NCBI GenBank assembly: GCA_963849005.1
Contig: CAWKGC010000023.1
Span: 744,001 to 808,000, forward strand
Length of the DNA: 64,000 bases
Direction of reading: 5' to 3'
Origin: CAWKGC01 sp963849005
Lineage (GTDB): Bacteria > Pseudomonadota > Gammaproteobacteria > Burkholderiales > Usitatibacteraceae
The notes below the pieces were generated by a model. It made no database searches. It had not been told where the DNA came from and saw only the letters and a list, made by a program, of their open reading frames with translations. Both the position numbers and the translations under genes were made by a program. Positions 8,816 through 17,674 of this stretch are shown piece after piece. How positions within the stretch are numbered: position 1 is the stretch's first letter; each line of letters begins with the position of its first letter.

Positions 8816-10186
8816 ATGTCCGAATCGATCAAGTACGTCCTCGACGAATCCCGCATTCCGCGCAACTGGTACAACATCGCGGCCGACCTGCCGAAGCCGC
8901 TGCCGCCGGTGCTGCACCCGGGGACGCTCAAGCCGATCGGGCCCGACGACCTTGCGCCGCTGTTCCCGATGGCGCTGATCGCGCAGGAAGTCTCGACCGA
9001 GCGCGAGATCGAGATCCCCGGCCCCGTCCGCGACGCCTATCGCCTCTGGCGCCCGACGCCGCTTTACCGCGCACGCGGCCTGGAAGCCGCGTTGAAGACC
9101 CCGGCGAAGATCTACTACAAGTACGAAGGGGTCTCCCCGGCCGGCAGCCACAAGCCCAACACCGCGGTGGCGCAGGCGTTCTACAACAGGGAAGCGGGCG
9201 TGAAGCGCCTTTGCACCGAGACCGGTGCGGGCCAGTGGGGCTCTTCGCTCGCCTTCGCCGGCTGCCTGTTCGGGCTGGAAGTCGAGATCTTCATGGTGCG
9301 CGTCTCCTACGACCAGAAGCCCTACCGGCGCGCGCTGATGGAAACCTACGGCGCGACCTGCGTCGCCTCCCCTTCGAACAAGACCCAGTCGGGCCGCGCG
9401 GTCCTCGCCCAGCGCGCCGACCACCCGGGCAGCCTCGGCATCGCGATCTCGGAAGCGGTTGAAGTTGCCGCGCAGCGTGACGACACCAAGTACGCGCTCG
9501 GCAGCGTCCTGAACCACGTGCTGCTGCACCAGACCGTGATCGGGCAGGAGGCGATCGCCCAGTTCGAGATGGCGGACGACTATCCCGACATCATCGTCGG
9601 CTGCACGGGCGGCGGATCGAACTTCGCCGGCATCGTCTTCCCCTTCCTCGGCGCGCAGCTTCGCGGCGGCAGGAAAGTGCGCATCGTCGCGGTCGAGCCC
9701 GCGGCATGCCCCAGCCTCACGCGCGGCAAGTACGCCTATGACTTCGGCGACACGGCGCACCTCACGCCGCTCACCAGGATGCACACGCTGGGCTCGACAT
9801 TCACGCCGCCGGGCTTCCATGCGGGAGGGCTTCGCTACCATGGCATGGCGCCGCTGGTGAGCCACCTGAAGGAACTCGGCCTGATCGAGGCGGTGGCCTA
9901 CCACCAGTCGAAGACCTTCGAGGCGGGCGTGCAGTTCGCGCGCTGCGAAGGCATCGTGCCGGCCCCCGAGGCCAACCACGCGGTGCGAGGGGCGATCGAC
10001 GAGGCGCTGCGCTGCCGCGAAGAGGGCATCCCGCGCACCATCCTCTTCAACCTGTGCGGCCACGGCCACTTCGACATGCAGGCCTACATCGACTACTTCG
10101 GCGGCAAATTGAAGGACCTCGATTACGACGAGGGCGAACTCGCCATGGCGCTTGCCGGGCTGCCTTCCGTCGCGGCCATCGCGTAG
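8816..10186 (+). CDS. TrpB2-like PLP-dependent tryptophan synthase beta homologue
   Basis: This encodes 456 residues from ATG 8816. The PLP-binding Lys is K113 in AGSHKPNTA, followed by ETGAGQWG, the phosphate-binding GCTGGGSNFAG near residue 263 and the C-terminal CGHGHFD. The long N-terminal extension and overall length of about 450 mark the TrpB2 branch rather than the roughly 400-residue TrpB1 that pairs with TrpA. No trpA is nearby, so it may act alone on indole and serine or a related amino acid. It follows the TAXI TRAP genes by 93 bp on the same strand, which may mean shared regulation with an imported substrate (inference). Confidence 0.93.
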   Translation: MSESIKYVLDESRIPRNWYNIAADLPKPLPPVLHPGTLKPIGPDDLAPLFPMALIAQEVSTEREIEIPGPVRDAYRLWRPTPLYRARGLEAALKTPAKIYYKYEGVSPAGSHKPNTAVAQAFYNREAGVKRLCTETGAGQWGSSLAFAGCLFGLEVEIFMVRVSYDQKPYRRALMETYGATCVASPSNKTQSGRAVLAQRADHPGSLGIAISEAVEVAAQRDDTKYALGSVLNHVLLHQTVIGQEAIAQFEMADDYPDIIVGCTGGGSNFAGIVFPFLGAQLRGGRKVRIVAVEPAACPSLTRGKYAYDFGDTAHLTPLTRMHTLGSTFTPPGFHAGGLRYHGMAPLVSHLKELGLIEAVAYHQSKTFEAGVQFARCEGIVPAPEANHAVRGAIDEALRCREEGIPRTILFNLCGHGHFDMQAYIDYFGGKLKDLDYDEGELAMALAGLPSVAAIA

Positions 10187-10210
10187 GGAGCCGGGGCGCG
10201 GCGGCGGGCA

Positions 10211-10219
10211 TGAGATAAT
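10211..10219 (+). promoter_or_regulatory. Extended -10 element of tRNA-Arg
   Basis: TGAGATAAT fits the extended -10 pattern TGnTATAAT with one change and ends 14 bp before the mature tRNA. No good -35 is seen at the expected distance. Confidence 0.4.
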
Positions 10220-10233
10220 TCGCGGCCAGCAGG

Positions 10234-10309
10234 GCCCCGGTAGCTCAGTGGATAGAGCAGCCCCCTCCTAAGGGGCAGGTCGGACGTTCGATTCGTCTTC
10301 GGGGCGCCA
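10234..10309 (+). tRNA. tRNA-Arg (anticodon CCT)
   Basis: A 76-nt cloverleaf with encoded CCA. The acceptor is GCCCCGG/TCGGGGC, the anticodon stem GCCCC/GGGGC and the loop CTCCTAA, giving anticodon CCU, which reads AGG. The D-arm TAGCTCAGTGGATAGAGCA and T-loop TTCGATT are normal. Confidence 0.97.
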
Positions 10310-10331
10310 TTCCCTCGCGGCGCCGCCAGCC

Positions 10332-11315
10332 TCAATCGATGGTGATCTTCGCCGCGCGCACCTGCTTGCCCCACTTCTCGGTTTCGTCGCGGATGAACTT
10401 CGCGAACTGCGCCGCGGGTTCGCCGCCGGCAACGGCGCCCTGCCGGAACCAGGCTTCCTTGATCTCGGGGGATGCAAGCGCCTTGTTGATCTCGGCGTGC
10501 ATGCGCTGGAGGATTTCCGTCGGCGTACCGGCGGGCGCCCACATCCCGTACCACGACATTGATTCGAACCCGGGCACGCCCGCCTCGGCCATGGTCGGGA
10601 TGTTCGGGAACGACGGTGAGCGTTGCGGCGACGTGACCGCGAGCGCGCGGATCTGCCCGGCGGTGATGTAGGAAGCGGCGCTCCCGAGGCCCTCGAAGAT
10701 CATCTGGATCTCGCCGCCGAGGAGCCCCGCCATCGCCGGCCCCGAGCCCTTGTACGGGACATGCACGATCGACGTCCCCGTGAGATTGTTGAAGATTTCG
10801 CCCGCGAGGTGGCGGGTCGTGCCGTTGCCCGAGGAGCCATAATTTAGCTTGCCCGGGTTGGCCTTCGAATACGCGACCAGTTCCTTGACCGTGGTCACCG
10901 GCAGCTTGTTGTTCACTACCAGCACGTCGGGAACGTAGGCCACGCCGGTGATCGGCACCAAGTCCTTTTCCAGGTTGTAGGGCAAGGACTTGTACACGCT
11001 CACCGCGACGGTGTGATGGACGGCGCCGAGCAGGAACGTATAGCCGTCCGGGGCGGATTTCGCCGCGATATCCGCGCCCAGCGTGCCGCCTGCCCCGCCG
11101 CGGTTGTCGACCACGACCTGCTGGCCGAGCAGCGAAGAGAGTTTTGCCGCCAGCGGACGCGCGAAGGCATCGGTCCCGCCGCCGGGCGGAAAGGGCACGA
11201 TCAGCTTGATCGTCTTGTTGGGCCAAGCTTGCGCCAGCGCCGCAGCGCTGCCGAAGGACATCGCGACAACAGCGAACAACGAGGCGAGAACTGCGGAACG
11301 CGTTGCCTTGGACAT
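10332..11315 (-). CDS. Tripartite tricarboxylate transporter receptor (Bug/TctC family)
   Basis: This encodes 327 residues from ATG 11315, chosen because the signal peptide starts here (cleavage near ALAQA-WP); an upstream ATG at 11342 only adds nine residues. The mature N-terminus shows the classic Bug motif KLIVPFPPGGGTDAFAR, then VVVDNRGGAGGTLGADIAAK and HVPYKGSGPAM. These periplasmic receptors bind carboxylates such as citrate, tartrate or nicotinate-type molecules. No TctA/TctB membrane genes are nearby, so it is one of the many orphan Bug receptors typical of Burkholderiales. It converges on tRNA-Arg. Confidence 0.95.
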   Translation of the reverse strand: MSKATRSAVLASLFAVVAMSFGSAAALAQAWPNKTIKLIVPFPPGGGTDAFARPLAAKLSSLLGQQVVVDNRGGAGGTLGADIAAKSAPDGYTFLLGAVHHTVAVSVYKSLPYNLEKDLVPITGVAYVPDVLVVNNKLPVTTVKELVAYSKANPGKLNYGSSGNGTTRHLAGEIFNNLTGTSIVHVPYKGSGPAMAGLLGGEIQMIFEGLGSAASYITAGQIRALAVTSPQRSPSFPNIPTMAEAGVPGFESMSWYGMWAPAGTPTEILQRMHAEINKALASPEIKEAWFRQGAVAGGEPAAQFAKFIRDETEKWGKQVRAAKITID

Positions 11316-11391
11316 TTGGTCCCCCCAGGGATGGCACGGCAAGAAATGAAAAAGGCGCCGCAGCGCCTCTACCAGTGGAACGACCTCGATT

Positions 11392-12312
11392 TCACTCGAC
11401 GCTGATCGGCAAATGGCGGCGCAGGCCCATGTGGCCGGTCTCGGCGAAGCGTTCGGCGAAACGCACGTTCTGCTTCACCGCGTCGAGGTAGAGGTTGTTG
11501 CCGCCGAAGTGCTGCTTGGCGTACCGATACATGCCGCCCAGGTCCCCATCGAGGCGCTTCGAGGCCGTCTGGTAGAACGCGGGGGTCTTGCGCACGAGGT
11601 CCTCGGCAGACGCGAACACCACGACCTCGCCATTGCCCGTCTGCTTGCGCGTGATGCCTCCCGCGACGAATTCCGGATACAGCCGGTCGCGGCATTTCTC
11701 GAGGTAACAGCGGTCCGACATCTGCGCGATGATGTCGGCGGAGCCGAGCAGGCTTCCGAGCAGCCTGTAGATCGGGTTCGGCAAGCGGATGGTCGCGACC
11801 GGGCGCTCGTAGCCGGTGAAGTGGACGACCTGCCCGGCAACATCGGCGTATTCGCCCATGCCGATGGTGGGAAGGTACTTGCGCAGGAACTGCGCGCCGC
11901 GCGTGACATGGATGACCGTGTATTCAGCTCCGTTGCGGTGCTTCTTGTCGCCGGTGCGGCGGATGTAGCCGCAGTCGTGGTAGAGCGCGCAGATGACGCC
12001 CAGCTGGAAGAGCTTTTCGCCCAGCGCGGGCGAATCCGCGCGGCCGCGCTCGTAGCCGTCCATCAACCGGGCCATCGCGAGCGAGACTTCCATGATGTGC
12101 TGCAGGTCGTGGTACAGCGTGTCGCACTTCCCGTAGCCCGGGAACTCGCCATTGTAGAGGTGCACCACGTCGTCGAACGCGCGCAACAGGCTCTCGGGCG
12201 CAGGGCGCGAGTACTGCGCCTTGTAGATGCGCGACAACTCGCGCTTCACGCATACCGGGTCGGTGGTATTGATCCGGTTGGTGACGTCGAACTCGCTGCG
12301 CCTGAAATTCAT
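11392..12312 (-). CDS. HD-domain metal-dependent phosphohydrolase-like protein
   Basis: This encodes 306 residues from ATG 12312, preceded by GGGGAGG; frames further upstream lack a ribosome binding site. The fold signature is visible as H68 and H72 in TLYHDLQHIMEV and the paired H112-D113 in CALYHDCGYIRR, consistent with the metal-binding H...HD...D arrangement of HD hydrolases. A later Asp in GSADIIAQMSD may complete the site. The substrate is unknown; cyclic nucleotide or nucleotide hydrolysis is usual for the superfamily. It is divergent from the DUF465 gene with 162 bp between them. Confidence 0.7.
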   Translation of the reverse strand: MNFRRSEFDVTNRINTTDPVCVKRELSRIYKAQYSRPAPESLLRAFDDVVHLYNGEFPGYGKCDTLYHDLQHIMEVSLAMARLMDGYERGRADSPALGEKLFQLGVICALYHDCGYIRRTGDKKHRNGAEYTVIHVTRGAQFLRKYLPTIGMGEYADVAGQVVHFTGYERPVATIRLPNPIYRLLGSLLGSADIIAQMSDRCYLEKCRDRLYPEFVAGGITRKQTGNGEVVVFASAEDLVRKTPAFYQTASKRLDGDLGGMYRYAKQHFGGNNLYLDAVKQNVRFAERFAETGHMGLRRHLPISVE

Positions 12313-12422
12313 GGACCTCCCCCTGGGGAACCTTGGCCGGCGCCCTCTCGAGCCGTATTTCACTACTATTTCAGGGCAGGCGCAAGGCAGGCGGCCGGAG
12401 GCGCGCGCGCCGCGCTGCAGCG

Positions 12423-12450
12423 TTGAAATTCAAGGCGAGCGGAGTATATT
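12423..12450 (+). promoter_or_regulatory. Candidate sigma-70 promoter of the DUF465 gene
   Basis: TTGAAA (12423-12428) and TATATT (12445-12450) are separated by 16 bp. The start codon follows 24 bp later behind AAGGAGG. Confidence 0.5.
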
Positions 12451-12474
12451 GGGCCGAAGAGCCAAGGAGGAGCC

Positions 12475-12687
12475 ATGCCGGTGATTGCGGAGTCGTCAGA
12501 GGAAATAAGGCAGCGAATCAGCGAGTTGGGACTTGAACACCGAGATCTCGACCGGGCCATCGAAGCCCTCGCGCTGAACCCCGTGCACGATGAACTGCAG
12601 TTGCAAAGGCTGAAGAAGCGCAAGCTCCACCTCAAGGACCTCATTGCCCAGCTGGAGAGGTCGCTGGTCCCCGACATCCCCGCCTGA
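12475..12687 (+). CDS. DUF465 (YdcH-like) small protein
   Basis: This encodes 70 residues from ATG 12475 behind a strong AAGGAGG. It is predicted to be all-helical and highly charged, with the DUF465 features EEIRQRISELGLEHRDLDRAI and a basic LKKRKLHLKDLIAQLE segment. The length matches the family (about 70). Function is unknown; members are small cytosolic coiled-coil proteins. It lies 131 bp upstream of the RND operon on the same strand. Confidence 0.88.
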   Translation: MPVIAESSEEIRQRISELGLEHRDLDRAIEALALNPVHDELQLQRLKKRKLHLKDLIAQLERSLVPDIPA

Positions 12688-12818
12688 CCCCCAGGAACCG
12701 AACGCATCGCCGCCGACCCTGTCAACGGGAATGGCGTGGCGGAGCATATTGACCTGCGCATTTGTTTCGCCACCTCCTTTGGAAGGATAATCGGCGTCTT
12801 GCCTTGCGCACAAACCGA

Positions 12819-13979
12819 ATGAAAAAGTCCCTCGTCATCGCCACCGCCGTCGTTTCGCTCGCCGCTTTCGGCGGGATTTCGTATTGGGCCGGCTCGCAGC
12901 GCAGCGAGGAGCGGGCGACCAAGCCGGACCAGGCGGCGTCATCGAAACCAGGCAGCAATGGCGCGCAGGTTCCCGGCATCGCCGTCGAGACGATCAGGGT
13001 TGCCGTGCGCGCGCTTCCGCAGGGCATCACCGCGGTCGGCAGCCTGCGTTCCGAAGAATCGATCGTGGTCCGTCCCGAGATCGCCGGCCGCGTTTCGGAG
13101 ATCCTGTTCCGCGAAGGCCAGACCGTCGCCAAGGGCCAGCCCCTGTTCCGCCTCGACAGCTCCGTGCAGCGCGCAGACCACGAGCGCGCCAAGGCCAACC
13201 TGACGCTGTCGAAATCGAAATACGAGCGCGCGGTCGACCTGCGCAACAAGGGCTTCATCAGCGGCCAGGCGCTGGACGAGTCGGAAAACAACCTGAAAGT
13301 GGCGCAGGCCGACGCCGAACTCACGACCGCGAGGCTGGACAAGACGGAGATCAAGGCACCATTCACGGGTGTCCTTGGGCTCAGGCTGGTGAGCATCGGC
13401 GACTTCGTCAAGGAAGGCCAGGACATGGTCAACCTCGAGCAGATCGATCCGCTCAAGGTCGATTTCCGCGTCCCCGAAATCTATCTCTCGCAGGTCCAGG
13501 CGGGACAGGCGTTGCAGATCTCGCTGGAGGCCATGCCCGGCCAGGTCTTCGAGGGCAGGATATTCGCGATCAACCCGCTGCTCGATGCCGCCGGCCGGTC
13601 CATCGTGATCCGCGCGCAGTTGAGGAACGACGCCGGCAAGCTGCGGCCCGGGCAATTCGCGCGCGTCCGGCTCTTCACGAAGGAGAACGCCGAGGCCATG
13701 ACGGTGCCCGAGCAAGCGGTCGTGCCTTCCGGGGACGAGTTCTTCATCTTCCGCGTGGTCGACGGCAAGGCGCAGCGCGTCAAGGTCGAACTCGGGCAAC
13801 GCCGCGAGGGGCTGGTGGAAGTGGTGCGGGGGCTCGCCGCCACGGACACCGTGATCACCGCGGGCCAGTTCAAGGTGCGCGAGGGCGTCAGCGTGCGCGC
13901 AGCCGCGGAGCCGCCGGAAGCGCCAAAGGCTGCCGGCACTGTTGCGCCGAAGTCCGGCAAGACGGGTGGCGCGTCATGA
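12819..13979 (+). CDS. RND efflux periplasmic adaptor (membrane fusion protein)
   Basis: This encodes 386 residues from ATG 12819. The upstream ATG at 12762 is less likely because MKKSLVIATAVVSLAAFGG here forms a natural N-terminal membrane anchor. The order is that of AcrA/MexA adaptors: a lipoyl/barrel-sandwich half (SEILFREGQTVAKGQPLFRLD near residue 90), an alpha-hairpin (DHERAKANLTLSKSKYERAV), the second lipoyl half (KAPFTGVLGLRLVSIGDFV), a beta-barrel and a membrane-proximal domain (VPEQAVVPSG). It links the pump encoded next to an outer-membrane channel, which is not encoded here. The stop overlaps the pump start by 4 bp (ATGA). Confidence 0.95.
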   Translation: MKKSLVIATAVVSLAAFGGISYWAGSQRSEERATKPDQAASSKPGSNGAQVPGIAVETIRVAVRALPQGITAVGSLRSEESIVVRPEIAGRVSEILFREGQTVAKGQPLFRLDSSVQRADHERAKANLTLSKSKYERAVDLRNKGFISGQALDESENNLKVAQADAELTTARLDKTEIKAPFTGVLGLRLVSIGDFVKEGQDMVNLEQIDPLKVDFRVPEIYLSQVQAGQALQISLEAMPGQVFEGRIFAINPLLDAAGRSIVIRAQLRNDAGKLRPGQFARVRLFTKENAEAMTVPEQAVVPSGDEFFIFRVVDGKAQRVKVELGQRREGLVEVVRGLAATDTVITAGQFKVREGVSVRAAAEPPEAPKAAGTVAPKSGKTGGAS

Positions 13980-16900
13980 TGCTCCCGGAGGTCTGCATCC
14001 GCCGCCCGGTGTTCGCCACCGTGCTTTCCCTGTCGGTCCTCCTGCTCGGCCTCATTTCCTACCAGCGCCTGTCGGTGCGCGAGTATCCGAAGATCGACGA
14101 GCCGGTGGTGAGCGTCGAGACCTTCTACAAGGGCGCAAGCCCGGACGTGATCGAGTCCCAGGTCACCAAGATCCTCGAGGACTCGATCTCCGGCATCGAA
14201 GGCGTGGACGTGATCACATCGCAGAGCCGGTCGGAGAAGAGCCAGATCAACGTCCGCTTCCGGCTTTCGCGCGACCCGGACTCGGCCGCCGCGGAAGTGC
14301 GCGACAAGGTCGCCCGCGTGCGGGCGAAGCTCCCCGACGAGGTCGACGAGCCGGTCATCGCAAAGGTCGAGGCCGATTCCACGCCGATCATGTGGCTCGC
14401 GATGTACAGCGAGAAGCACACGCAGCTCGAGATCTCGGACTACGTGAACCGCTACGTGAAGCCGCGCCTGCTGGTGCTTCCCGGGGCGGCGGACGTGCGC
14501 ATCTTCGGCGAGCGCAAGGTGTCGATGCGCATCTGGCTCGACCCCGCCAAGCTCGCCGCCTACAAGTTGACCACACAGGACGTCGAGGACGCGCTCCGGA
14601 AGCAGAACGTCGAGATTCCCGCCGGCCGCATCGAGAGCCGCAACCGCGAGTTCTCGGTCCTTTCGCAGACCGACCTGCAACGCCCCGAGGAGTTCGGCGC
14701 GATCGTGGTGCGCGAAGTGGCCGGCTACCCGGTGCGCATCCGCGACATCGGGCGCGCCGAGATCGGCCCGGTCGACGAGCGCGCCGTGCAGCGCTTCAAC
14801 GCCACCCCTGCGGTCGGCATGGGACTCATCAAGCAGTCCACTGCCAACCCGCTGGAACTCTCGCTCGCGCTGCGCAAGGAGGCGAAGGAAATCGAGCGGA
14901 ACCTTCCCGAGGGGATGAAGTTCGCCATTTCCTACGACACCTCGGTGTTCATCCAGGAATCGATCCGGGCGGTTTTCAGGACCATTCTCGAGGCCACGCT
15001 GCTGGTGGCCCTCGTGATCTTCCTGTTCCTGCGCAATATCCGCGCGACGCTCATCCCGCTGGTGACCATCCCGGTGGCGCTGGTCGGCTCCTGCGTGCTG
15101 ATCTACGCCTTCGGCTTCACCATCAACACGCTCACGCTGCTGGCGATGGTGCTCGCCATCGGCCTGGTCGTCGACGACGCCATCGTCGTGCTCGAGAACA
15201 TCTACCGCCACATCGAGGAAGGCAAGCCGCCGCTGGATGCCGCGATCGTCGGCGCGCGCGAGATCGGCTTCGCGGTGATCGCGATGACGCTCACGCTCGC
15301 CGCCGTGTACGCCCCGCTCGCCTTTGCCACCGGCCGCACCGGCAAGCTCTTCTCCGAATTCGCGCTGGCGCTCGCGGGCGCAGTGCTGATCTCGGGCTTC
15401 GTCGCGCTGACCCTGTCGCCGATGATGTGCTCGCAGCTCCTGCGCCACGAAGTGAAGCACAGCCCGCTTTTCAACTGGACCGAGCACCTGTTCGACGCGA
15501 TGACCGAGCGCTATCGCCGCGCGCTCACGTTCGTTCTTCGCCACCGCCTGTCGGTGGTCGGCGCTTACGCGGTGACGATCGCGGTCCTGGTGCTGGTGGC
15601 GCTCTCGATGCGCTCGGAACTCACGCCGCTTGAGGACCGCGGCGTGATCTTCGGCATCCTCTCGGGGCCCGAGGGTTCCACCGTCAGCGCCACTGCGCGC
15701 TACGTGCAGCAGATCGAGCAGTTCTATATGGGCGTGCCGGAACGCGACTCGATGTTCGGCAATGCCGGCTTCCCGACGGTGGCCGACGGCATCGGCATCC
15801 TCCGGCTCAAGCCCTGGAACGAACGCAAACGCAGCCAGATGGAAATCGCCTCCGAAATGCTGCCCAAGTTCCGCGGGCTGGCCGGGGTGAACGCCTTCCC
15901 CACCAACCCGCCTTCGCTCGGCCAGAGCCCGCGCTCCAAGCCGCTGGAATTCGTGATCCTCTCGCAGGTGCCCTTCCCGGAGTTGCAGCGCTACTCGGAC
16001 CTGATGATCACGGAGATGTCGAAGAATCCCGGGCTCACCAACATCGACTCCGACCTCAAGCTGAACGCGCCGGAGTTGAAGGTCTCGGTCAACCGCGACA
16101 AGGTGTCGAACGTCGGCGTGAGCGTCGAGGCGGTCGGCCGCACGCTGGAAACGATGCTGGGAGGCCGCGAGGTGACGCGCTTCAAGAGGGACGGCGAGCA
16201 GTACACGGTGATCGTTCAGGTGGAGCCGAAGGACCGCACGTCGCCATCGGACATTTCCGGCCTGTACGTGCGCGGCAAGGGCGACGAGATGATCCAGCTC
16301 TCCAACCTGCTCTCGGTGCGCGAAGGGGTCGCGCCGAAGAGCCTCAACCACTTCCAGCGCCTGCGCTCGGTGACGGTCTCGGCCAACCTCACGAACGGCT
16401 ACACGCTGGGCGAGGCGATCGCCTTCATGCAGGCGACCGCGCAGAAGGTGCTGCCGCCGACCGCGCAGACCGACCTCGCGGCCGGCCAGTCGAGGGAGTT
16501 CCGCGATTCCGCGGCCGACATCTATTTCGTCTTCATGCTGGCGCTCGCCTTCATCTACCTCGTGCTCGCCGCGCAGTTCGAGAGCTTCATCGACCCGTTC
16601 ATCATCATGCTCACGGTGCCGCTGTCGATGACGGGCGCCCTCATCGCGCTCAAGCTTTCGGGCGGCACGCTCAACATCTACACCCAGATCGGGCTCATCA
16701 CGCTGGTGGGCCTGATCACGAAGCACGGCATCCTGATCGTGGAGTTCTCCAACCAGATGCAGGCCAGGGGCCTGGACGTGAAGGAAGCGGTCATCGAGGC
16801 CGCGATCAGGCGCCTGCGCCCGATCCTGATGACCACCGGCGCGATGGTGCTGGGCGCCGTGCCGCTGGCGATCGCCACCGGCGCGGGGTCGGAATCGCGG

Positions 16901-17068
16901 CAGCAGATCGGCTGGGTGATCGTCGGCGGCATGCTGCTGGGCACGCTGCTCACGCTCTTCATCGTGCCGACCGCCTACTCGCTCCTCGCGAGCAGGCACA
17001 AGACCTTCGACCAGAGGCTCGAGGAGCAGCGGCGCGAGATGGGCGTCGCGCAGCCGGCGTCGGATTAG
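13976..17068 (+). CDS. RND efflux transporter permease (HAE1-type)
   Basis: This encodes 1030 residues from ATG 13976, overlapping the adaptor stop by 4 bp, so translation is coupled. TM1 begins at CIRRPVFATVLSLSVLLLG. Two periplasmic loops and twelve membrane helices follow the AcrB/MexB plan. GLVVDDAIVVLENIYRHIEEG carries the paired Asp residues of TM4 used for proton transfer. The second half repeats the fold (YLVLAAQFESFIDPFIIMLTVP, GLITKHGILIVEFSNQ). Proton-driven drug or lipid efflux is expected. No regulator or TolC homologue flanks the pair. The subgroup resembles MdtB/MexF-like single pumps; the substrate is unknown. Confidence 0.95.
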   Translation: MMLPEVCIRRPVFATVLSLSVLLLGLISYQRLSVREYPKIDEPVVSVETFYKGASPDVIESQVTKILEDSISGIEGVDVITSQSRSEKSQINVRFRLSRDPDSAAAEVRDKVARVRAKLPDEVDEPVIAKVEADSTPIMWLAMYSEKHTQLEISDYVNRYVKPRLLVLPGAADVRIFGERKVSMRIWLDPAKLAAYKLTTQDVEDALRKQNVEIPAGRIESRNREFSVLSQTDLQRPEEFGAIVVREVAGYPVRIRDIGRAEIGPVDERAVQRFNATPAVGMGLIKQSTANPLELSLALRKEAKEIERNLPEGMKFAISYDTSVFIQESIRAVFRTILEATLLVALVIFLFLRNIRATLIPLVTIPVALVGSCVLIYAFGFTINTLTLLAMVLAIGLVVDDAIVVLENIYRHIEEGKPPLDAAIVGAREIGFAVIAMTLTLAAVYAPLAFATGRTGKLFSEFALALAGAVLISGFVALTLSPMMCSQLLRHEVKHSPLFNWTEHLFDAMTERYRRALTFVLRHRLSVVGAYAVTIAVLVLVALSMRSELTPLEDRGVIFGILSGPEGSTVSATARYVQQIEQFYMGVPERDSMFGNAGFPTVADGIGILRLKPWNERKRSQMEIASEMLPKFRGLAGVNAFPTNPPSLGQSPRSKPLEFVILSQVPFPELQRYSDLMITEMSKNPGLTNIDSDLKLNAPELKVSVNRDKVSNVGVSVEAVGRTLETMLGGREVTRFKRDGEQYTVIVQVEPKDRTSPSDISGLYVRGKGDEMIQLSNLLSVREGVAPKSLNHFQRLRSVTVSANLTNGYTLGEAIAFMQATAQKVLPPTAQTDLAAGQSREFRDSAADIYFVFMLALAFIYLVLAAQFESFIDPFIIMLTVPLSMTGALIALKLSGGTLNIYTQIGLITLVGLITKHGILIVEFSNQMQARGLDVKEAVIEAAIRRLRPILMTTGAMVLGAVPLAIATGAGSESRQQIGWVIVGGMLLGTLLTLFIVPTAYSLLASRHKTFDQRLEEQRREMGVAQPASD

Positions 17069-17674
17069 CCGGCCCCTTTTCGCGCGAGCGCGGTGGCCTG
17101 CAAAGCGGCCACGGAGAGACGAGCCCCGAAGTAGCGATCCCCGCCAGAGCGACCTCCCCCGAAGTAGCGATCCCCGGCGAAGCCCTCCCTTTCGACCCGG
17201 CGAATTGGTGGCGGTGACGGGGTGGTTCCCTTCGACCCGGCGAATGGGTGGCGGTGGCGGGGGGTTCCCCTCGACCCGGCGCCATGATGGTGTTCACGAC
17301 CGCGCCGACGCCCTCGTCAGATCGGGCGTCCTTATGCAGCACCGCCATGCTTGGCGTGAGTGTCGCGCCTCTCGAAGGGAACCGCCCCGCCCCCGCCTGC
17401 GCGTAAGGAGACGGCGCTTCGCGCCTCGCGCAGCGATGTCCACGCGAGCCTCGGCGGAGCCCTCCCTTTCGAGAGGCGCGTCCCTCCCATCAATTGAATC
17501 GTCGCTACAGAAGAGTCGCCCGATTCACGAGGGCGGCAACTCGGTCGCAGCAACCGTAATGGCGCCGGGTCGAAAGGGAGGGCTTCGCCGGGGATCGCTA
17601 CTTCGGGGATGTCGCTCTGGCGGGGATCGCTTCGCGGGACTCGCGTCACCCGCGCCCGCTTCGGACAGGCCGAC
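17069..17674. other. Repeat-rich non-coding region between RND pump and slt genes
   Basis: About 600 bp without a supported gene. It contains a 70-bp inverted repeat, several copies of GAAGTAGCGATCCCC and of TTCGACCCGGCGAA, and GGTGGCGGTG units. Open frames here are low-complexity and follow the repeats. It separates two convergent genes, so no promoter is required. Confidence 0.7.
17133..17631. repeat. 70-bp inverted repeat pair with 360-bp spacer
   Basis: The left arm is 17133-17202 and the right arm 17563-17631. They are reverse complements apart from one substitution and one 1-bp gap. Each arm begins or ends with AGCGATCCCCGCCAGAGCGA and CGACCCGGCG. The arms contain an internal direct repeat (AGCGATCCCC twice). 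The spacer holds further degenerate copies of the same words, including CGAAGGGAACC and its complement. No transposase frame lies inside. Confidence 0.85.

Noticed and set aside
5960..10069. A 1369-residue open frame on the minus strand
   Set aside because: It is antisense to the TRAP permease and TrpB2 genes. Composition is Arg/His/Gln/Asp-rich, as expected from the complement of GC-rich coding DNA, and no domain is recognisable.
13481..16999. A 1172-residue minus-strand frame under the RND pump
   Set aside because: Same kind of GC-rich antisense shadow; the plus strand encodes a clear RND transporter.
17133..17631. CRISPR array
   Set aside because: Repeated words are irregular in spacing and orientation, with no uniform spacers and no cas genes.
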